From positions 2,854-27,886 of the forward strand of contig SDOX01000129.1 of assembly GCA_004565275.1 (NCBI GenBank): a DNA stretch of 25,033 bases. Reading direction: 5' to 3'. The DNA comes from Nannochloropsis salina CCMP1776. Its lineage: Eukaryota; Sar; Eustigmatophyceae; Eustigmatales; Monodopsidaceae. This document shows positions 1 to 10,638 of the stretch, one piece after another; position 1 is the stretch's first letter; each line of letters opens with the position of its first letter. The position numbers and the translations under genes are program-made. Under the pieces are notes generated by a model. The model ran no database searches, was not told the DNA's origin, and saw only the letters and a list, made by a program, of their open reading frames with translations.

Positions 1-3000
1 TGACCACGGGCAAGGCGGTAGTCACGGACGTGGTGCCCGCCTGCTTCCTGCCCGAGGGAGGGAAGGAGGGAGGGGCGGAGGGCCGGCGGGAGGGAGGGGA
101 TTCAACGCCCATCCGGACGGAGGAGGAGGAGGAACGGCAAGCGTGGAAGAGGGTGTTGACGCTGGCGGCCGCTGTAGAAACTGGGAGCGAGCATCCCGTG
201 GCGCAGGTGAGCTTCCTGTCTCCCTCTCTCCCTCCTTCCCTTCCTTCCTCTCTCCCTCCCTCCCTGCCCCCCGTTTTGACTTCCTCCTTGGCTCCAACCC
301 CTTTCTTTCCTGTTTTTTACCCCTTTCGTTGCCTTCGGCCCTCCGGATTCTTTGCTGACACCGTGTCTCCCGCCTTGCCTTCTTCCCGCCCTCCCTCTTG
401 CCCGCCCTTCCGCCCTCCCTCCCGCCCTGCCGCCCGCCCTCCCTCCCGCAGGCCATCCACCGGCACACCAAGGGGCAGGGCCTCCCCATTCCCCCCGCCT
501 CATCCTTCGAGATCCGACCCGGTCTGGGAGTGACAGCCCTGGTGGAGGGAATGGTACGCGGGGGGGCGGGCGGGAGCGCAAAGGGGAGGACGGCAAGAGC
601 GGTCGAAAGCCTGTAGCCGGGTCGAGTCGGAGATTTTCCGGGCCTCCACGCAAGGTGTCCTAGGGCGCTGAAGCTTTCCCCTTGTCCCCCTCTTCCCCCC
701 CTCCCTTAACGTCCCTTTCCAGGGCCGCGTCGCGGTGGGGAGCACCCGCTTTCTGGAAGAGGTGGAGGGCGTCGCGTTCTCCCCCACGGCGCCTGCTTCC
801 TTCCCCAGCCGTCCCTCCCTCCCGGGGAATCAGACGAGGGGAGGGAGGGGTGGGGCCAGGAAGCCTCTGACGGAGATCCGAAAGGCGTTGGAAGCGCAGG
901 GCAAGACTGTGGTCTTTGTGGCGGCGGAACGGCGGTGAGAAAGGAGGGATGGATGGAGGGCGGGCGGGAGGGCGGGAGAGATGCATCGATGGGATTTTTC
1001 GGCCCTATAAAATCTCGTCGGGACCGGGCGGGAATAGAGAAATGGAGAGATGGAGCGTAGAGGGAAGCACAAAGGACTCTCAAGAGTAATCGACCCGGCG
1101 GACCCACCTCCGGTCCTCGGACCCTCGCCCTCCCTCCGCCCCTTCCTCCGCCCCTCCCTCCGCCCCTCCCTCCCCCCCTCTAGGCTTCAAGGACTGCTGG
1201 CGGTGTCCGATAAACCCCGACCCGACGCGGCTCGCACCGTCGCGGCATTGCACCGCATGGGGATCCAGGTCGGGAGGGAGGGAGGGAGGGAGGGAAGGCG
1301 GGCATCTTCGACAGGGAGACGTGTCCTCATAGGGATATCATGCGTCAAGGAAGCTTCACCACCCACGCCAACACCTCCCTCCCTCCCTCTCTCCCTCCCT
1401 CCCTCCCTCCCTCCGGGTCCTCCCTCCCTCCCTAGGTCTGGATGTTGACGGGCGATTCGCGGGCGGCGGCCGAGGCGGTGGCGCACAGCATTGGCATCAA
1501 GCACGTGCAGGCGGGGACCCTGCCCGGGCAGAAGGCCAAGAAAATTCAGGCACTGCAGGTGGGAAGGAAGGAGGGAGGGAGGGAGGGAGGGAGGGAGGGA
1601 GAAAGGGGGGGCGGACCGGGAGAGCAAGGGGAATGTCAGGGGGCTTGGAGCAGGAAGCATGCAGGGCCTCCCCCATTTAACTCGTTTCCTTCCTCCCCCT
1701 CCTTCTTTCCCTCCCCTTCTCTTTTCAGGCTCGAGGCCATCGAGTCTGTATGCTGGGAGACGGGATCAACGACTCGCCGGCATTGGCCCAGGCGGACGTG
1801 GGGGTGGCGATTGGAACCGGGGCACAGGTAGGGGGGGAGGACGGGGGGGAGGACGGGGGGGAGGGCGTCTTTGAGCCGATGGTAGCTACCAAGCATTCCA
1901 TGCACAAGATGGTCGAGAGAAATGCAACTGAATTGTAAACAAATTTCGGTTCCTTTCCAGTCAGAGAGTATAGAGTAGACTGAGTATAGGGATAGGGTAG
2001 CACAACCATCCCCAGCCAACCTGACCTAGGCTCCCTCTATTCCCTCCGTCCCCTCCCCCCGCCTTCCCCAGGTGGCCTGCGAGGCTGCGGACCTCATCCT
2101 CCTCCACAACTCCCTCCCTGACCTGGTGACCGCCTTGCACCTGGCGCGGACGGTCTTTCGTCGCATCCAGCTCAACATGCTGTGGGCGCTCGGCTACAAT
2201 TTAATCGGCATTCCCTTCGCGGCCGGTGCCTTTTTGCCGATTTTGGGCTGGCGTCTTCCCCCGGGCTACTCGGGTGCGTGCTCGTCGTTGCCGGCTCGTG
2301 CGAGTCGCTTGCCTCGTCTTGCCAGGGACGTGATGTGTTGGCTCACTCTCTCCCCTCTCCCCCCCCCCTCTCGGTCTCTCGGTCTCTCCCCTCCCTCCGT
2401 CTCTCGGTCTCTCCCTCCCTCTCCCCCCCCCCCCAAAAAGGTCTGGCCATGACTATGTCCTCTCTCTCTGTCGTCATCTCCTCCTTGGCCCTCCGCTTCT
2501 ACCAACGGCCCGACTTGGATAAAGTTGGCTCGATCTTTGCCCGGCATGGGCGAGAAAGACGGGAGAGGAGGGAAAGGACAGCCTCGCAGCTGCAGCCATT
2601 GGTGCTGGGGGAAGTGGAGCGGGAGGAAGACGAGGAACAGGGCAGGAGGAGAGGAATGAGCCGAGGACGTCTGGACTCAGGTAAGGATGCGGACTATCCT
2701 GTCTCGCAGGACTGTGTGTCATTTGAGATTGTTTCGTGGGGTCTCAACGGGTGTCGGGACACCGTACATTGTCGTGTCGGGGTTCTGGAGGGACTTGTTG
2801 AGCTTGCGTAAGGTCTACCATACAGCACTGTCTTTCACGGCTGTGAATTCACCCCTGCAAATAAGCCTTTGCTCAAATGCGACATATTTTAAATCATGAC
2901 AGACGATTCTATGGGGTCTTCCATCTCGCTGGCGTCGGAGCGTGCTCGCTCTCACACCATGAACACAGTCACATCCCACCTATCAAGAGCTTCTCGGCTG

Positions 3001-3198
3001 TGGCAACGCATGCGAGGTTACATGCATTTGGACGGTGAACAAGGATTTGAGAGTGTTTGGGACAGGAACAGAGGAGTGGTGGCATCTTTGTCGCCTCTGG
3101 GTGGGATTAGAGGGCCGGGAAGGGGGAACACTGGGAGAAGCATAGATATGGTGCGCCTGTCCCGAGAGTCCGATGGAGGACATCGCGAAACAGTATAA
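1..3198 (+). CDS. Copper-transporting P1B-type ATPase, 3' part (partial at window start)
   Basis: ATP-driven Cu(+) pump in a membrane. The gene enters the window just after the phosphorylation loop: the first codons read [12 protein letters not shown], which normally follows the DKTGTLT aspartate motif. Phase-compatible exons are 1-206, 452-553, 723-934, 1184-1268, 1436-1558, 1729-1827, 2072-2273, 2441-2680 and 2903-3198, giving about 520 residues. Motifs in order are SEHPVA (P1B nucleotide-binding histidine), [25 protein letters not shown] (hinge), GYNLIGIP with the Tyr-Asn pair of helix 7, and MTMSS with the Met-x-x-Ser-Ser of helix 8. The last two mark the Cu(+) subgroup P1B-1. The metal-binding N-terminus and CPC motif lie outside the window. 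Two cytosolic stretches look microsatellite-derived ([14 protein letters not shown] near the start; a Pro/Ser/Gly-rich insert in exon 3). The roughly 180-residue tail after MTMSS is acidic, then Ser/Arg-rich, and its last exon is supported only by splice phase. Confidence 0.9.
1269..1435 (+). repeat. Intron with GGGA tract at the donor end and CCCT tract at the acceptor end
   Basis: This intron of the copper ATPase gene starts GTCGGGAGGGAGG and carries about six GGGA units, then ends in roughly 60 bases of CCCT units before CTAG. The two tracts are complementary. It is the clearest example of an arrangement repeated in other introns of the window. Confidence 0.8.
1559..1728 (+). repeat. Intron with GGGA microsatellite
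   Basis: After the donor GTGGGA comes a run of GGAGGGAGG units (about 1563-1603). The intron ends in a T/C-rich stretch and TTTTCAG. It belongs to the copper ATPase gene. Confidence 0.7.
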
Positions 3199-3963
3199 GG
3201 ATTTAATTTTAGGGTAGAAGAGGGAAGAAATGTAGCAAATGTCATATACTCAAAGCATAAAACATGCCCCTTGCTGACAAAGATTTGAAATAAAATATCG
3301 ACTTGAACTTTGCCGGATTCGACCTTTAAGGACAGTTGTAGGATTGTACTTTCTTCCCGTTGTTATGACAGTAAGCGAAACAAGCCGCGGACAGGACAGA
3401 CTGGTCTTTACAAAGCGTTTGGATGTACATCGAGGGATCAGGCAGTTTGTGTGACTGAAACCAGCTTCCTGACATTCGATCTGTAGGGCAGTTATTTTCG
3501 CCCAAATTGAAAAAATTGAAAGGAGTAACGGCCGTGCCGCTTCGTAGATCTTCCTGCCCAACGGAACAAAGGGTTCGCAAAATAGATCTTTCCTCTGATA
3601 CTCCATTCTCTGGAGAGCCCTGTGCTATGTTCATGTAACATGTCATGGATAAAATGATGCTGAAAGTTGTAAACGTGGAGTGGAAGAGGTGCTTTGGAGG
3701 AGTGGTAGCCAGATCACTTTTACTTGACGCCTTTCATTGAATGTTGCATCGGATGGCGTCGCTAGTCGCTCAATCAAACCACTCGCGTTCCTGTGCCTAT
3801 TATAGAAACATGTTGTCCTTGCAAGCATTCTACATGATGCCTCTTCCTATATTGACTTTGCCATCTGTCTTTAAGGTCCTTAAAGTTTTACATTCACCGA
3901 GACCACTTATCTTTCTAAAACAGGGCAGCGCCTGAACTACTTTCCAAGGCATCGACGGTATTT
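3199..3963. other. Intergenic spacer between copper ATPase and FG-GAP genes
   Basis: It is less GC-rich than the flanking coding DNA. Short open frames on both strands show no recognisable domain and no splice-consistent extension. It should contain the 3' UTR of the ATPase and the promoter of the FG-GAP gene. No clear TATA element was seen close to 3964. Confidence 0.6.
3289..3294 (+). terminator. Possible polyadenylation signal AATAAA
   Basis: An exact AATAAA lies about 90 bases after the ATPase stop codon. The position is plausible for 3'-end formation. One hexamer in A/T-rich DNA is weak evidence, and use of this signal in the organism is assumed. Confidence 0.25.
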
Positions 3964-6446
3964 ATGGATTATCTCTCAGGTTCACGCAAAGCAAGCGGTA
4001 CAACTGGGGATGCTAACGACATCAATTCATCGGGACTGGTTTTTCGAGGGCGCACGCCGCGGACGCCGTCAAATCCGAATGGTTTTGACGCACAGGTTGA
4101 TATTGAGACCCAACAACCAGGCATTGGAATGAGCAATAGTAGTAGCCATGGAGTGAGCCGCAACAGTGCAGGATCGGGTGCAAGCGCAGGTTTACCGTAC
4201 ATGCAGCAGCATTCGATGCAGCACGGCTCAAGTTCCACCGCTGCTTCACAGGTACGCGCTTTGGCTAGGAAGGGAGGGATCCATGAGGAAGACTGGTTAC
4301 CATTATGCGTCTGACATGCACCGACCTCCTTGATCATAGGATCTGCTTGTCATTTGGGTGTCATCTTTCCCATCTTACGTCATCCATTTGTTTTCATGAT
4401 CCATCGACATCCAATTGATTGGTCCCGTTCCTCCACACTGCATCCTTACAGTGGCAAACCAATACCCAAAATGAGCGTACAGTAGTCGCCCCGCCCCGTC
4501 GCGGTACTTCCCTGTCCTCTTCCGCTTCGACGTACGAAGACGACAAGAACAAGAAATTCCGATCCTCCTTCTCCTCCCCTGCCTCTGCCTCCCTATCCCA
4601 GGGCCAGAGCGCCTTTCGAAGCCTTTTCATCGGCGCCTGTCTCACCTGTGGTTTGCTGGGTATCCTCTCCACCGTAGGGTTCTTCAACCGAGGCAAGACG
4701 AACTCGTACGTCTACACCCGACCTCGATCCTCCTCTTACGCTTCTCCTGCCGTCCTTGATCCGGAGGATTTCGACGTCCCCCTCCCGCCCAAACGCGCCT
4801 TGCGGGGCTCGGTCCACAACCAGGTGGTCACCAGCGAAGGTAGTCGCATCGTCCAGTCGCACATCGACCACCACCATTCCCGCGTCATTTTGATCCCGTC
4901 CCACGAACCTTTCACGCGTCGCAATGTCCATCACTTTGCCCAGCATGGGGCGCGCTTGGGGACGAACGCCCACCGGAACGAAACTGAGAATGCGCGGGCC
5001 ATTCACGTGGACGACATGGAAGAGTTTGTAGAGGACCGGCGGGAGTACGTCCGACACCCCAACGACGTGCTCCTCCGAGACGAAGACTTGCAGGCCATGG
5101 AAGCCACAGCGCATTTCCCCTACCCGTTCATCACGAACGGAGATGTGCGCAAAATCGAGGTCGCCCACGGCGTGGATGACCACCACGAAGCCGACTCCCA
5201 CGACTACTTCGGCTCCTCCATGGTCAACATGGGCTACAACCCCGCCACTAAACTGACCACCCTAGCGGTGGGCGCCCCGGGGGCCCTGGACACGAGCGGG
5301 GCCATTTATTTCATGGACGTGAACCGGGAGGGCGACGTGGAGAACTACTCCTACCTGACGCACGAGGACTTTGTGGAGACGGTGGGGGGGGGAACGGGGG
5401 GCTCGGTGTCCTTTGGGAAAGCGTGGGGCCCGAATTCGGCGCTGGGCTGGGCGCTGGAAAACGTGGGGGACTTGGACGGGGACGGGGTCAACGACTTGGC
5501 GGTGGGCGCGTTAGGATACCCGGCGGGGAACTCGAAGGGGGCCGTTTTCATCTTCTTTTTGACCGCCGAGCACGAGATTAAGAGCTACAAGGTGATCACC
5601 GAAGGCGTCGGAGGCTTCCCTCACCAATTGAACCAGCACTGGCGCTTCGGGTCCTCCCTCTCGCGCCTGGGGGACCTGGACGGCGACGGGGTGACGGAGC
5701 TGGCAGTAGGGGCGATGGGCATGGGAAAAGAGCGGGGCGGGGTCTTCGTTCTTTTTATGAACAAGGACGGGACGGTCAAAAACACGCATCTGATCGCGTC
5801 CTTGCGCGGGTGGGACCACAAGCTGGTCGTGCAGGATCAATTTGGCTCCGCCGTCCGGGGGGTGGGCGACCTCGACGGGGACGGGGTGCCCGACATGGTC
5901 GTCTCGGGCGATGGCTTCCCTGCGGGCGAAAGCTACGGGGCAGTCTGGGTCCTCTTCTTGAACGTGGACGGCTCGGTCAAGTACTGGCGGCGCCTGGACG
6001 AATTCGACCCGCTGCTGGAGCCTGAAGCCCTGTTTGGAGCTTCCTTGGCCGCCTTGGGGGATCTGGATGGGGACGGGCGGCAGGAGATCCTGATCGGCGC
6101 TCCAGGTTTGCATGAATTGAGGGGAGAAGCCTTCATTGTCTCCCTGGACAAGGAAGGCCGCGTGCGGCATTACAAGGCCGTCACCGATTCCGACTCAGAC
6201 CTGGAGGCGGTGATTTCTTCCAACGATGAATTTGGATGGTCGGTGACAAGTCTGGGCGACCTGGACGGGGACGGAGTGCCGGACCTCGCCGTGGCGGCAG
6301 AAACCTCGCCGGGGGAGACCAACCATCCCTCGCTCTACATGCTTTTCATGGCAAAGCAGGACGAAGGGCCTGGGGCAGCGGGTGCCGCCCAGGCAATGGA
6401 GGAGAAGGGAGCGGCGGCACAGGAAACCAAACGTCGTTTGCGATGA
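3964..6446 (+). CDS. Single-pass membrane protein with FG-GAP (integrin-alpha-like) repeats
   Basis: Two exons, 3964-4251 and 4452-6446, join in phase 0 to give 760 residues. The intron runs GTACGC to TTACAG. Residues 1-150 are Ser/Gly/Asn-rich and probably cytosolic. One hydrophobic segment lies near residues 153-174 (core LFIGACLTCGLLGILSTVGF), preceded by Arg/Lys-rich sequence, which suggests type II topology. About 170 charged, His-rich residues follow, then roughly six FG-GAP blades between residues 345 and 730. Five blades carry LDGDG loops such as GDLDGDGVNDLAVGA, the Ca(2+)-binding DxDGDGxxD pattern of integrin alpha propellers. The first blade (DYFGSSM...LAVGAPG) lacks the acidic loop. 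FG-GAP proteins usually act in adhesion or extracellular ligand binding; the role here is unknown. An in-frame ATG at 4419 would give a shorter form without the first exon. A stop lies upstream of 3964 in frame, which supports the chosen start. Confidence 0.88.
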
Positions 6447-7898
6447 GCACGTGGCATAGGAACGGCGCGTGGCGCCTGGCGCCAGGATTGAAGGGACGGA
6501 AAAGGCGACACCGAAAAGGGACATGCGGGAGGATGAAGGGGTGGAGATGGATGCGGCCGGCGAAAGGAGGTGGAACCAAGGGCAAAGAGAGTGGCGAGGG
6601 ACGGAGGCGTCGGGCAGGATGCGACAGGGTGGCCGGCATACATGTGCAGTGCTGACGGGACGGATACCCCGATTGCGATGGGGTTGACGTGTGTTGTGAC
6701 GTACTGTTGTTACTGAATGGTGGAGTCGTTGGGGATGTACGGTTCATGTCATAGTAGAAAACGTTTCTGATTTTCCTTTACAGCTCTGCATTGTGCAGTG
6801 GTATTGAAAGAGGTCATTCAGAAATCAACATAATAGTGGCAATGCTGGAGGCTTAAAAAATATGATCGACAAGCAACAATAAGTGCTGAAATATCAGGAG
6901 CATTCGGTTTCACCCTTTTAGGGCGGCATACATGCATTCTTTACTGACACCGTGAGCACTCTGTCGGGTATTCTTGATTTTTTTTCTTTTGCTTTTTGGT
7001 GTCAACATTGTCCTCTACATTTCGGATTCAAGGGTTGTCCTAAAGAATAGCACGCTTGACGGTACTCCTGGATCGCAGCCCGACTATACGAGTGCTTCGT
7101 CGGGCAAGTAGGAAGTAAAAAAGGAAGACATTTTTTAACATGTAGCCGTCTTGCATTCCTTGCGACCCGGCACACGTACAGGAACTGTTATAATAAATAT
7201 TACAACACATATCATCATACCATAACAACCCGCTCCAACATGGTAATGATTGAAGACTTGCTATTGGTAAAAGTAAGGATGGGTGTCCTCAACTCTTACG
7301 AGAACCAGGAACTACTTCATGTGACTTTGCCCCTTTGCTCCAACAACATGGATCAAAGAAGAAAAGAAATGATGAAGAATCCAAGTTTTTCCTACTGGAA
7401 AAACAATGGCGTCATTCTTTTAATTATATCGGATATGTTCGGGCTTTAGTCTGTTGCTGTGCACAGACCCCTTGGCATGCACACACCTTTGCGGTGGCTG
7501 TATCACTTCCCGCGGATGCAAGCAGGACGGTCCAGTCGCACGGTGCTCAAAGGTGGATATGGAGTCTTTTTTGGGTGTGCGCGTGAAGATGAATTTTGGG
7601 TATTTCGAAGCCTGCGTAGCATATGAATCTTCAGCGCCTGCATCGCCTCGGGAGAGGGAAGAAGTGGTGGTACCTTCTCTCTTCTTCCCACTCACGGCGT
7701 CGGGGCGAGCACAACTTAGACAACGTTTCTCTGTATCTTAAGGCTCATTCTATGCCACCAGGAGGAGGTACTTCTGGTGTCTGGCTCTCAATTTTTGTTT
7801 ACCGTCGATCTCAATGCTTTGTGGACTGCCCTTCCTCAACCCGTCTTGCCCCTCTCGCAACAGATTCAAGCAGGGCTTTTCCACCGCCAGCGCTCAAA
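6447..7898. other. Intergenic region before the Vtc1 gene
   Basis: About 1.45 kb with no recognisable gene. It begins with a G-rich 3' flank of the FG-GAP gene and then becomes A/T-rich, with a T-run near 6977-6987 and an AATAAA at 7192-7197 that is far from any visible stop. An open frame from 7623 runs in frame into the Vtc1 start at 7899, but its residues look like untranslated DNA. It should hold the Vtc1 promoter and 5' UTR. Confidence 0.55.
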
Positions 7899-9189
7899 AT
7901 GTCTGAGCGCACCTCTCTCCTGAAGTCATCCGCGGAGCCCAAGCCTGTCTACGTCGTCCCGCGAACGAACAGCATCAGCCGGGTGACCGTGGAAAATGTT
8001 AAGGCGTCTCCCCATTGTAAGTTTCGGGGCTTGCTACCTATCGAATTGGCCTCTGACGTTCTCGGTCATATTTGTCCTTGCCAGGAGGCAATCTACTCCG
8101 GTGCTTGTCGCCCTCATTCTTCCCAATGTTTTATTCCATACGCCCCTACTACAAGACGGGCGTTCGCAGTTTCCCAGCAGCACGGGGTTCTTGGAACGAC
8201 TCTGGCCATTTGCTTACCAGGATACGACGCGCTACGGCAAAATCCGTAAAGCACCAGTCAAAGTAGAGCCCAAGGTAAAGGACTGCCGCCCGCGTGATGC
8301 CTGTGTGTCATGTTTCAGCTGAGAGAGGATGGAATTTCCGGCAGATTCCTCGTCACATGAAACGAAGAGTCACGTAGTGGGTTGCGAACCCCATGGGTGG
8401 TCGTCACACGACCCTCCTGCATGCGTGGAACGCGCGCTCTGGGACGCGGTATTTTTGGCCTTCTCACATGCCTTCCTCCCTTTCCTGGACCTTAGGTCTT
8501 CTTTGCCAACGAGCGTACCTTCCTCGCCTGGTTGAACATGTCAGTGACCCTGGCGTCCATCTCCGTCGCCATCCTGGCCTTTGCGGACCACAACGAATTT
8601 TCGCAGATCTACGGCTTTACCGTGCTCCCTGTGGCGGTGGCCTTTGTCATCTATGCGTTGACCACCTACACACGTCGGTGAGAAACAGGGGGGAGGCAAG
8701 CCTGGGGGGAAGGTGGGAGAGAGTTGAGAGGGAGTGTTTCGGTCAGACGCCAAGGGTTAAAAGAGGGGAGGTTCGAGAAAAAGAGGGAGGCAAGGACCAG
8801 GGAAAAGGATCCGTGCCCGTCGCCTTTGTGGCTGCTGGCGGAAATGCGGTCTTGGGACAAGGTGCTGGACGTGCCGAGAGAACTCAGGCAGTGGAATGAC
8901 GCCGTCTCACCCCCTTTCCCTCCCCTATCCCCCCTGGCCCTGTGCCCCCCTCAGCTCCTTCATGCTCCGCAACCGCATGCCTGGGCCCTACGAAGACCGC
9001 GTGGGGCCCGTTGTCCTCACCCTCCTTCTCTGCCTCTCCATCACCGTGAACTTCATCCTCAAACTCATCGACATCCTCGGCGATAAGGAGGCTGCTGCCC
9101 CCGCGACACCGCTCTCCATGAAGGGGGGTTTGGGGAGTGGGATTAAGTCCGGCCCCGTGGTCAACCCGGCTCCATTGACAGGGCCTTGA
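7899..9189 (+). CDS. VTC1: Vtc1-like subunit of the vacuolar transporter chaperone (polyphosphate) complex
   Basis: Small membrane subunit of the VTC complex, which makes polyphosphate and moves it into an acidic vacuole. Exons 7899-8016, 8156-8274, 8496-8677 and 8955-9189 join in phase to give 217 residues. Family hallmarks are VEPKVFFANERTFLAWL (the Vtc1/DUF202 signature, with conserved Glu-Arg at the first helix) and GPYEDRVGP before the last helix. Three hydrophobic segments lie near residues 88-109, 120-137 and 156-176, as in yeast Vtc1. The N-terminus is about 55 residues longer than in yeast and the C-terminus has a Gly/Pro/Ala tail. The first intron is the weak point: the donor GTAAGT at 8017 is strong, but the nearest good acceptor (8084) brings a stop, so I chose a CAAG acceptor ending at 8155, which restores frame. 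No SPX or catalytic domain is present, as expected for Vtc1; a catalytic Vtc4-type partner would have to be elsewhere. Confidence 0.88.
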
Positions 9190-9506
9190 CTTGAAAGGGG
9201 TTCGGGTTAGGTAGGGGGCCCGTCAAATGTCCGACGCTTTTGGCGTGAAGATTAAAGGCTTTGGCCGTGTCGGACGGTAGTGTTAAAGCACAAGTGGTTT
9301 GGAGAGTACTGGGTAGCGGCTCCAATCGTTGTGACTGTCTGGAGAGGTAGTAATGTTGAGTCGGGACTGGAAGTGGACAAAATACATATTGATATGAAAG
9401 ATGGATAAAGCGGTAAACAGTGGAATCATGCAAAGGAAAGCATTGGTCTAGGTTTGAAAATGGCTGTTTTTTTTAATATGATGCACCTCGTTCCCTCCTG
9501 TACTCT

Positions 9507-9548
9507 AAATCTCGAGATTTTCGACGTCGTCTTACTTTGACGTACGTC
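9507..9548. repeat. Cluster of three perfect palindromes
   Basis: AAATCTCGAGATTT (9507-9520), CGACGTCG (9522-9529) and GACGTACGTC (9539-9548) are each perfect palindromes within 42 bases. The latter two have ACGT cores of the kind bound by bZIP factors. Function is unknown. Confidence 0.6.
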
Positions 9549-10575
9549 TCGCGGCAACAACCTCATTTTTCTTTCGAATTGAAAGGCGGTTTCGTGATGA
9601 GTAAATGCTGGTGCCGAGCGGCAGTCGATACCGACATTCTATGCGCACAGAAAACTGTATTCGTAACTGTGAAAAAGTACATTATTTTGAGGAACCGGTC
9701 ATGGATGATAATATGTCTGCATGCAAAGTGGCTGAGTTATTTCAAATTCAAAAAATAACCTCCCGCCATGCAGCCGCTCGCAGCCAAAGCAATGAGTGCC
9801 ACCAAGAAATTGATTTTCAGAATCATATTTATTTCACCTCGAGTGACAAGGCAAAATGAGTGCAGTCTCGCAAATAGAAATCTCACGTAGATTCGGCAGC
9901 AGTCGAAAGGAATGAAAAATGTCACACACGGTGTCCCACAATGGTAGATGTAAGCGTTTCTGGGCCGAGAAATCGTTCAAATAAGTTTCGTCCACCCCAA
10001 AAGGATTAGAATCAATCAATTACCATATCAACTAATGTCTATCGACTGTGGTACCTTTTTCTACTCATTGTTGGTTGTTCGATGTGAAGGTGCGCCCGGA
10101 CAGCTCGTTAGTAAGGATGTTGCCACCCTGCATCGGTCCCCGGCCGTAAACCCTGGAACCACCATATATGTATGCAAGTACAAAGTGGATAGTACAGGCT
10201 GGAATTGGGGATGCAGGACCCTGGAGAAAGAGATAGGGTGGCAAGTAAGTGCAAAGAAAAGGGTCGGCAACAGAGAAAGCGAACGGAACCGATGAAAAAG
10301 CGAGAGAGGAGCCTGACGAAGGTTCGGGGAGTTGACGAGACACGTAGAGATTTGCTTTGACACGTGTGGAAGGTCTATCAATTTGAAAGCATGCCAGACA
10401 GGACGGGGACACGTGCGCCGACAACAAGGGTGATGTACAAAGAGGAAGGCCAGTGCCCATCGGAAGGCTTCCGTGAACTGAGCACGCTGTCCGAAAAGGA
10501 GGCAAGTGAATGATACATGATTTCAAATAAAATAGAGTGCATGAGAGACGTAAGCCATTAAAGTTTTTCATGCTA

Positions 10576-10581
10576 TTTATT
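10576..10581 (-). terminator. Possible polyadenylation signal of the CRM gene
   Basis: Reads AATAAA on the minus strand, about 58 bases past the minus-strand stop at 10639. Spacing fits a 3'-end signal. No independent support. Confidence 0.35.
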
Positions 10582-10638
10582 GATAGCCTGGCGGCGTTCA
10601 CTCCCTTCCCCCTAACCTTTGAGTTACGTAGATACGTC

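Larger units (their letters stand above)
9190..10638. other. Intergenic region between convergent Vtc1 and CRM genes
   Basis: About 1.45 kb holding the two facing 3' ends. I see no domain-bearing open frame. It contains a cluster of short perfect palindromes at 9507-9548 and a possible minus-strand polyadenylation signal at 10576-10581. The length is large for the space between two 3' ends in such a gene-dense window, so a small non-coding RNA cannot be excluded. Confidence 0.55.

Noticed and set aside
22-653. Long minus-strand open frames rich in Gly/Arg/Glu across the first exons
   Set aside because: They are antisense shadows of the ATPase exons and of GGGA/CCCT tracts. They have no domain and no splice logic.
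3250-3646. Minus-strand frames of about 110 codons in the ATPase/FG-GAP spacer
   Set aside because: Mixed composition without domain, signal or neighbour support; such lengths arise by chance.
7623-7898. In-frame upstream extension of Vtc1
   Set aside because: The frame is open, but the residues look non-coding, and Vtc1 relatives start shortly before the membrane domain. ATG at 7899 fits better.
10065-10601. Minus-strand 178-codon open frame after the CRM gene
   Set aside because: Composition is irregular, no motif is recognisable, and it lies where the CRM 3' UTR is expected, overlapping the AATAAA candidate.
9190-10638. Possible tRNA gene in the large intergenic regions
   Set aside because: I looked for a B-box such as GGTTCGAATCC with a matching acceptor stem in this and the other spacers and found none by eye. 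A covariance-model scan would settle it.
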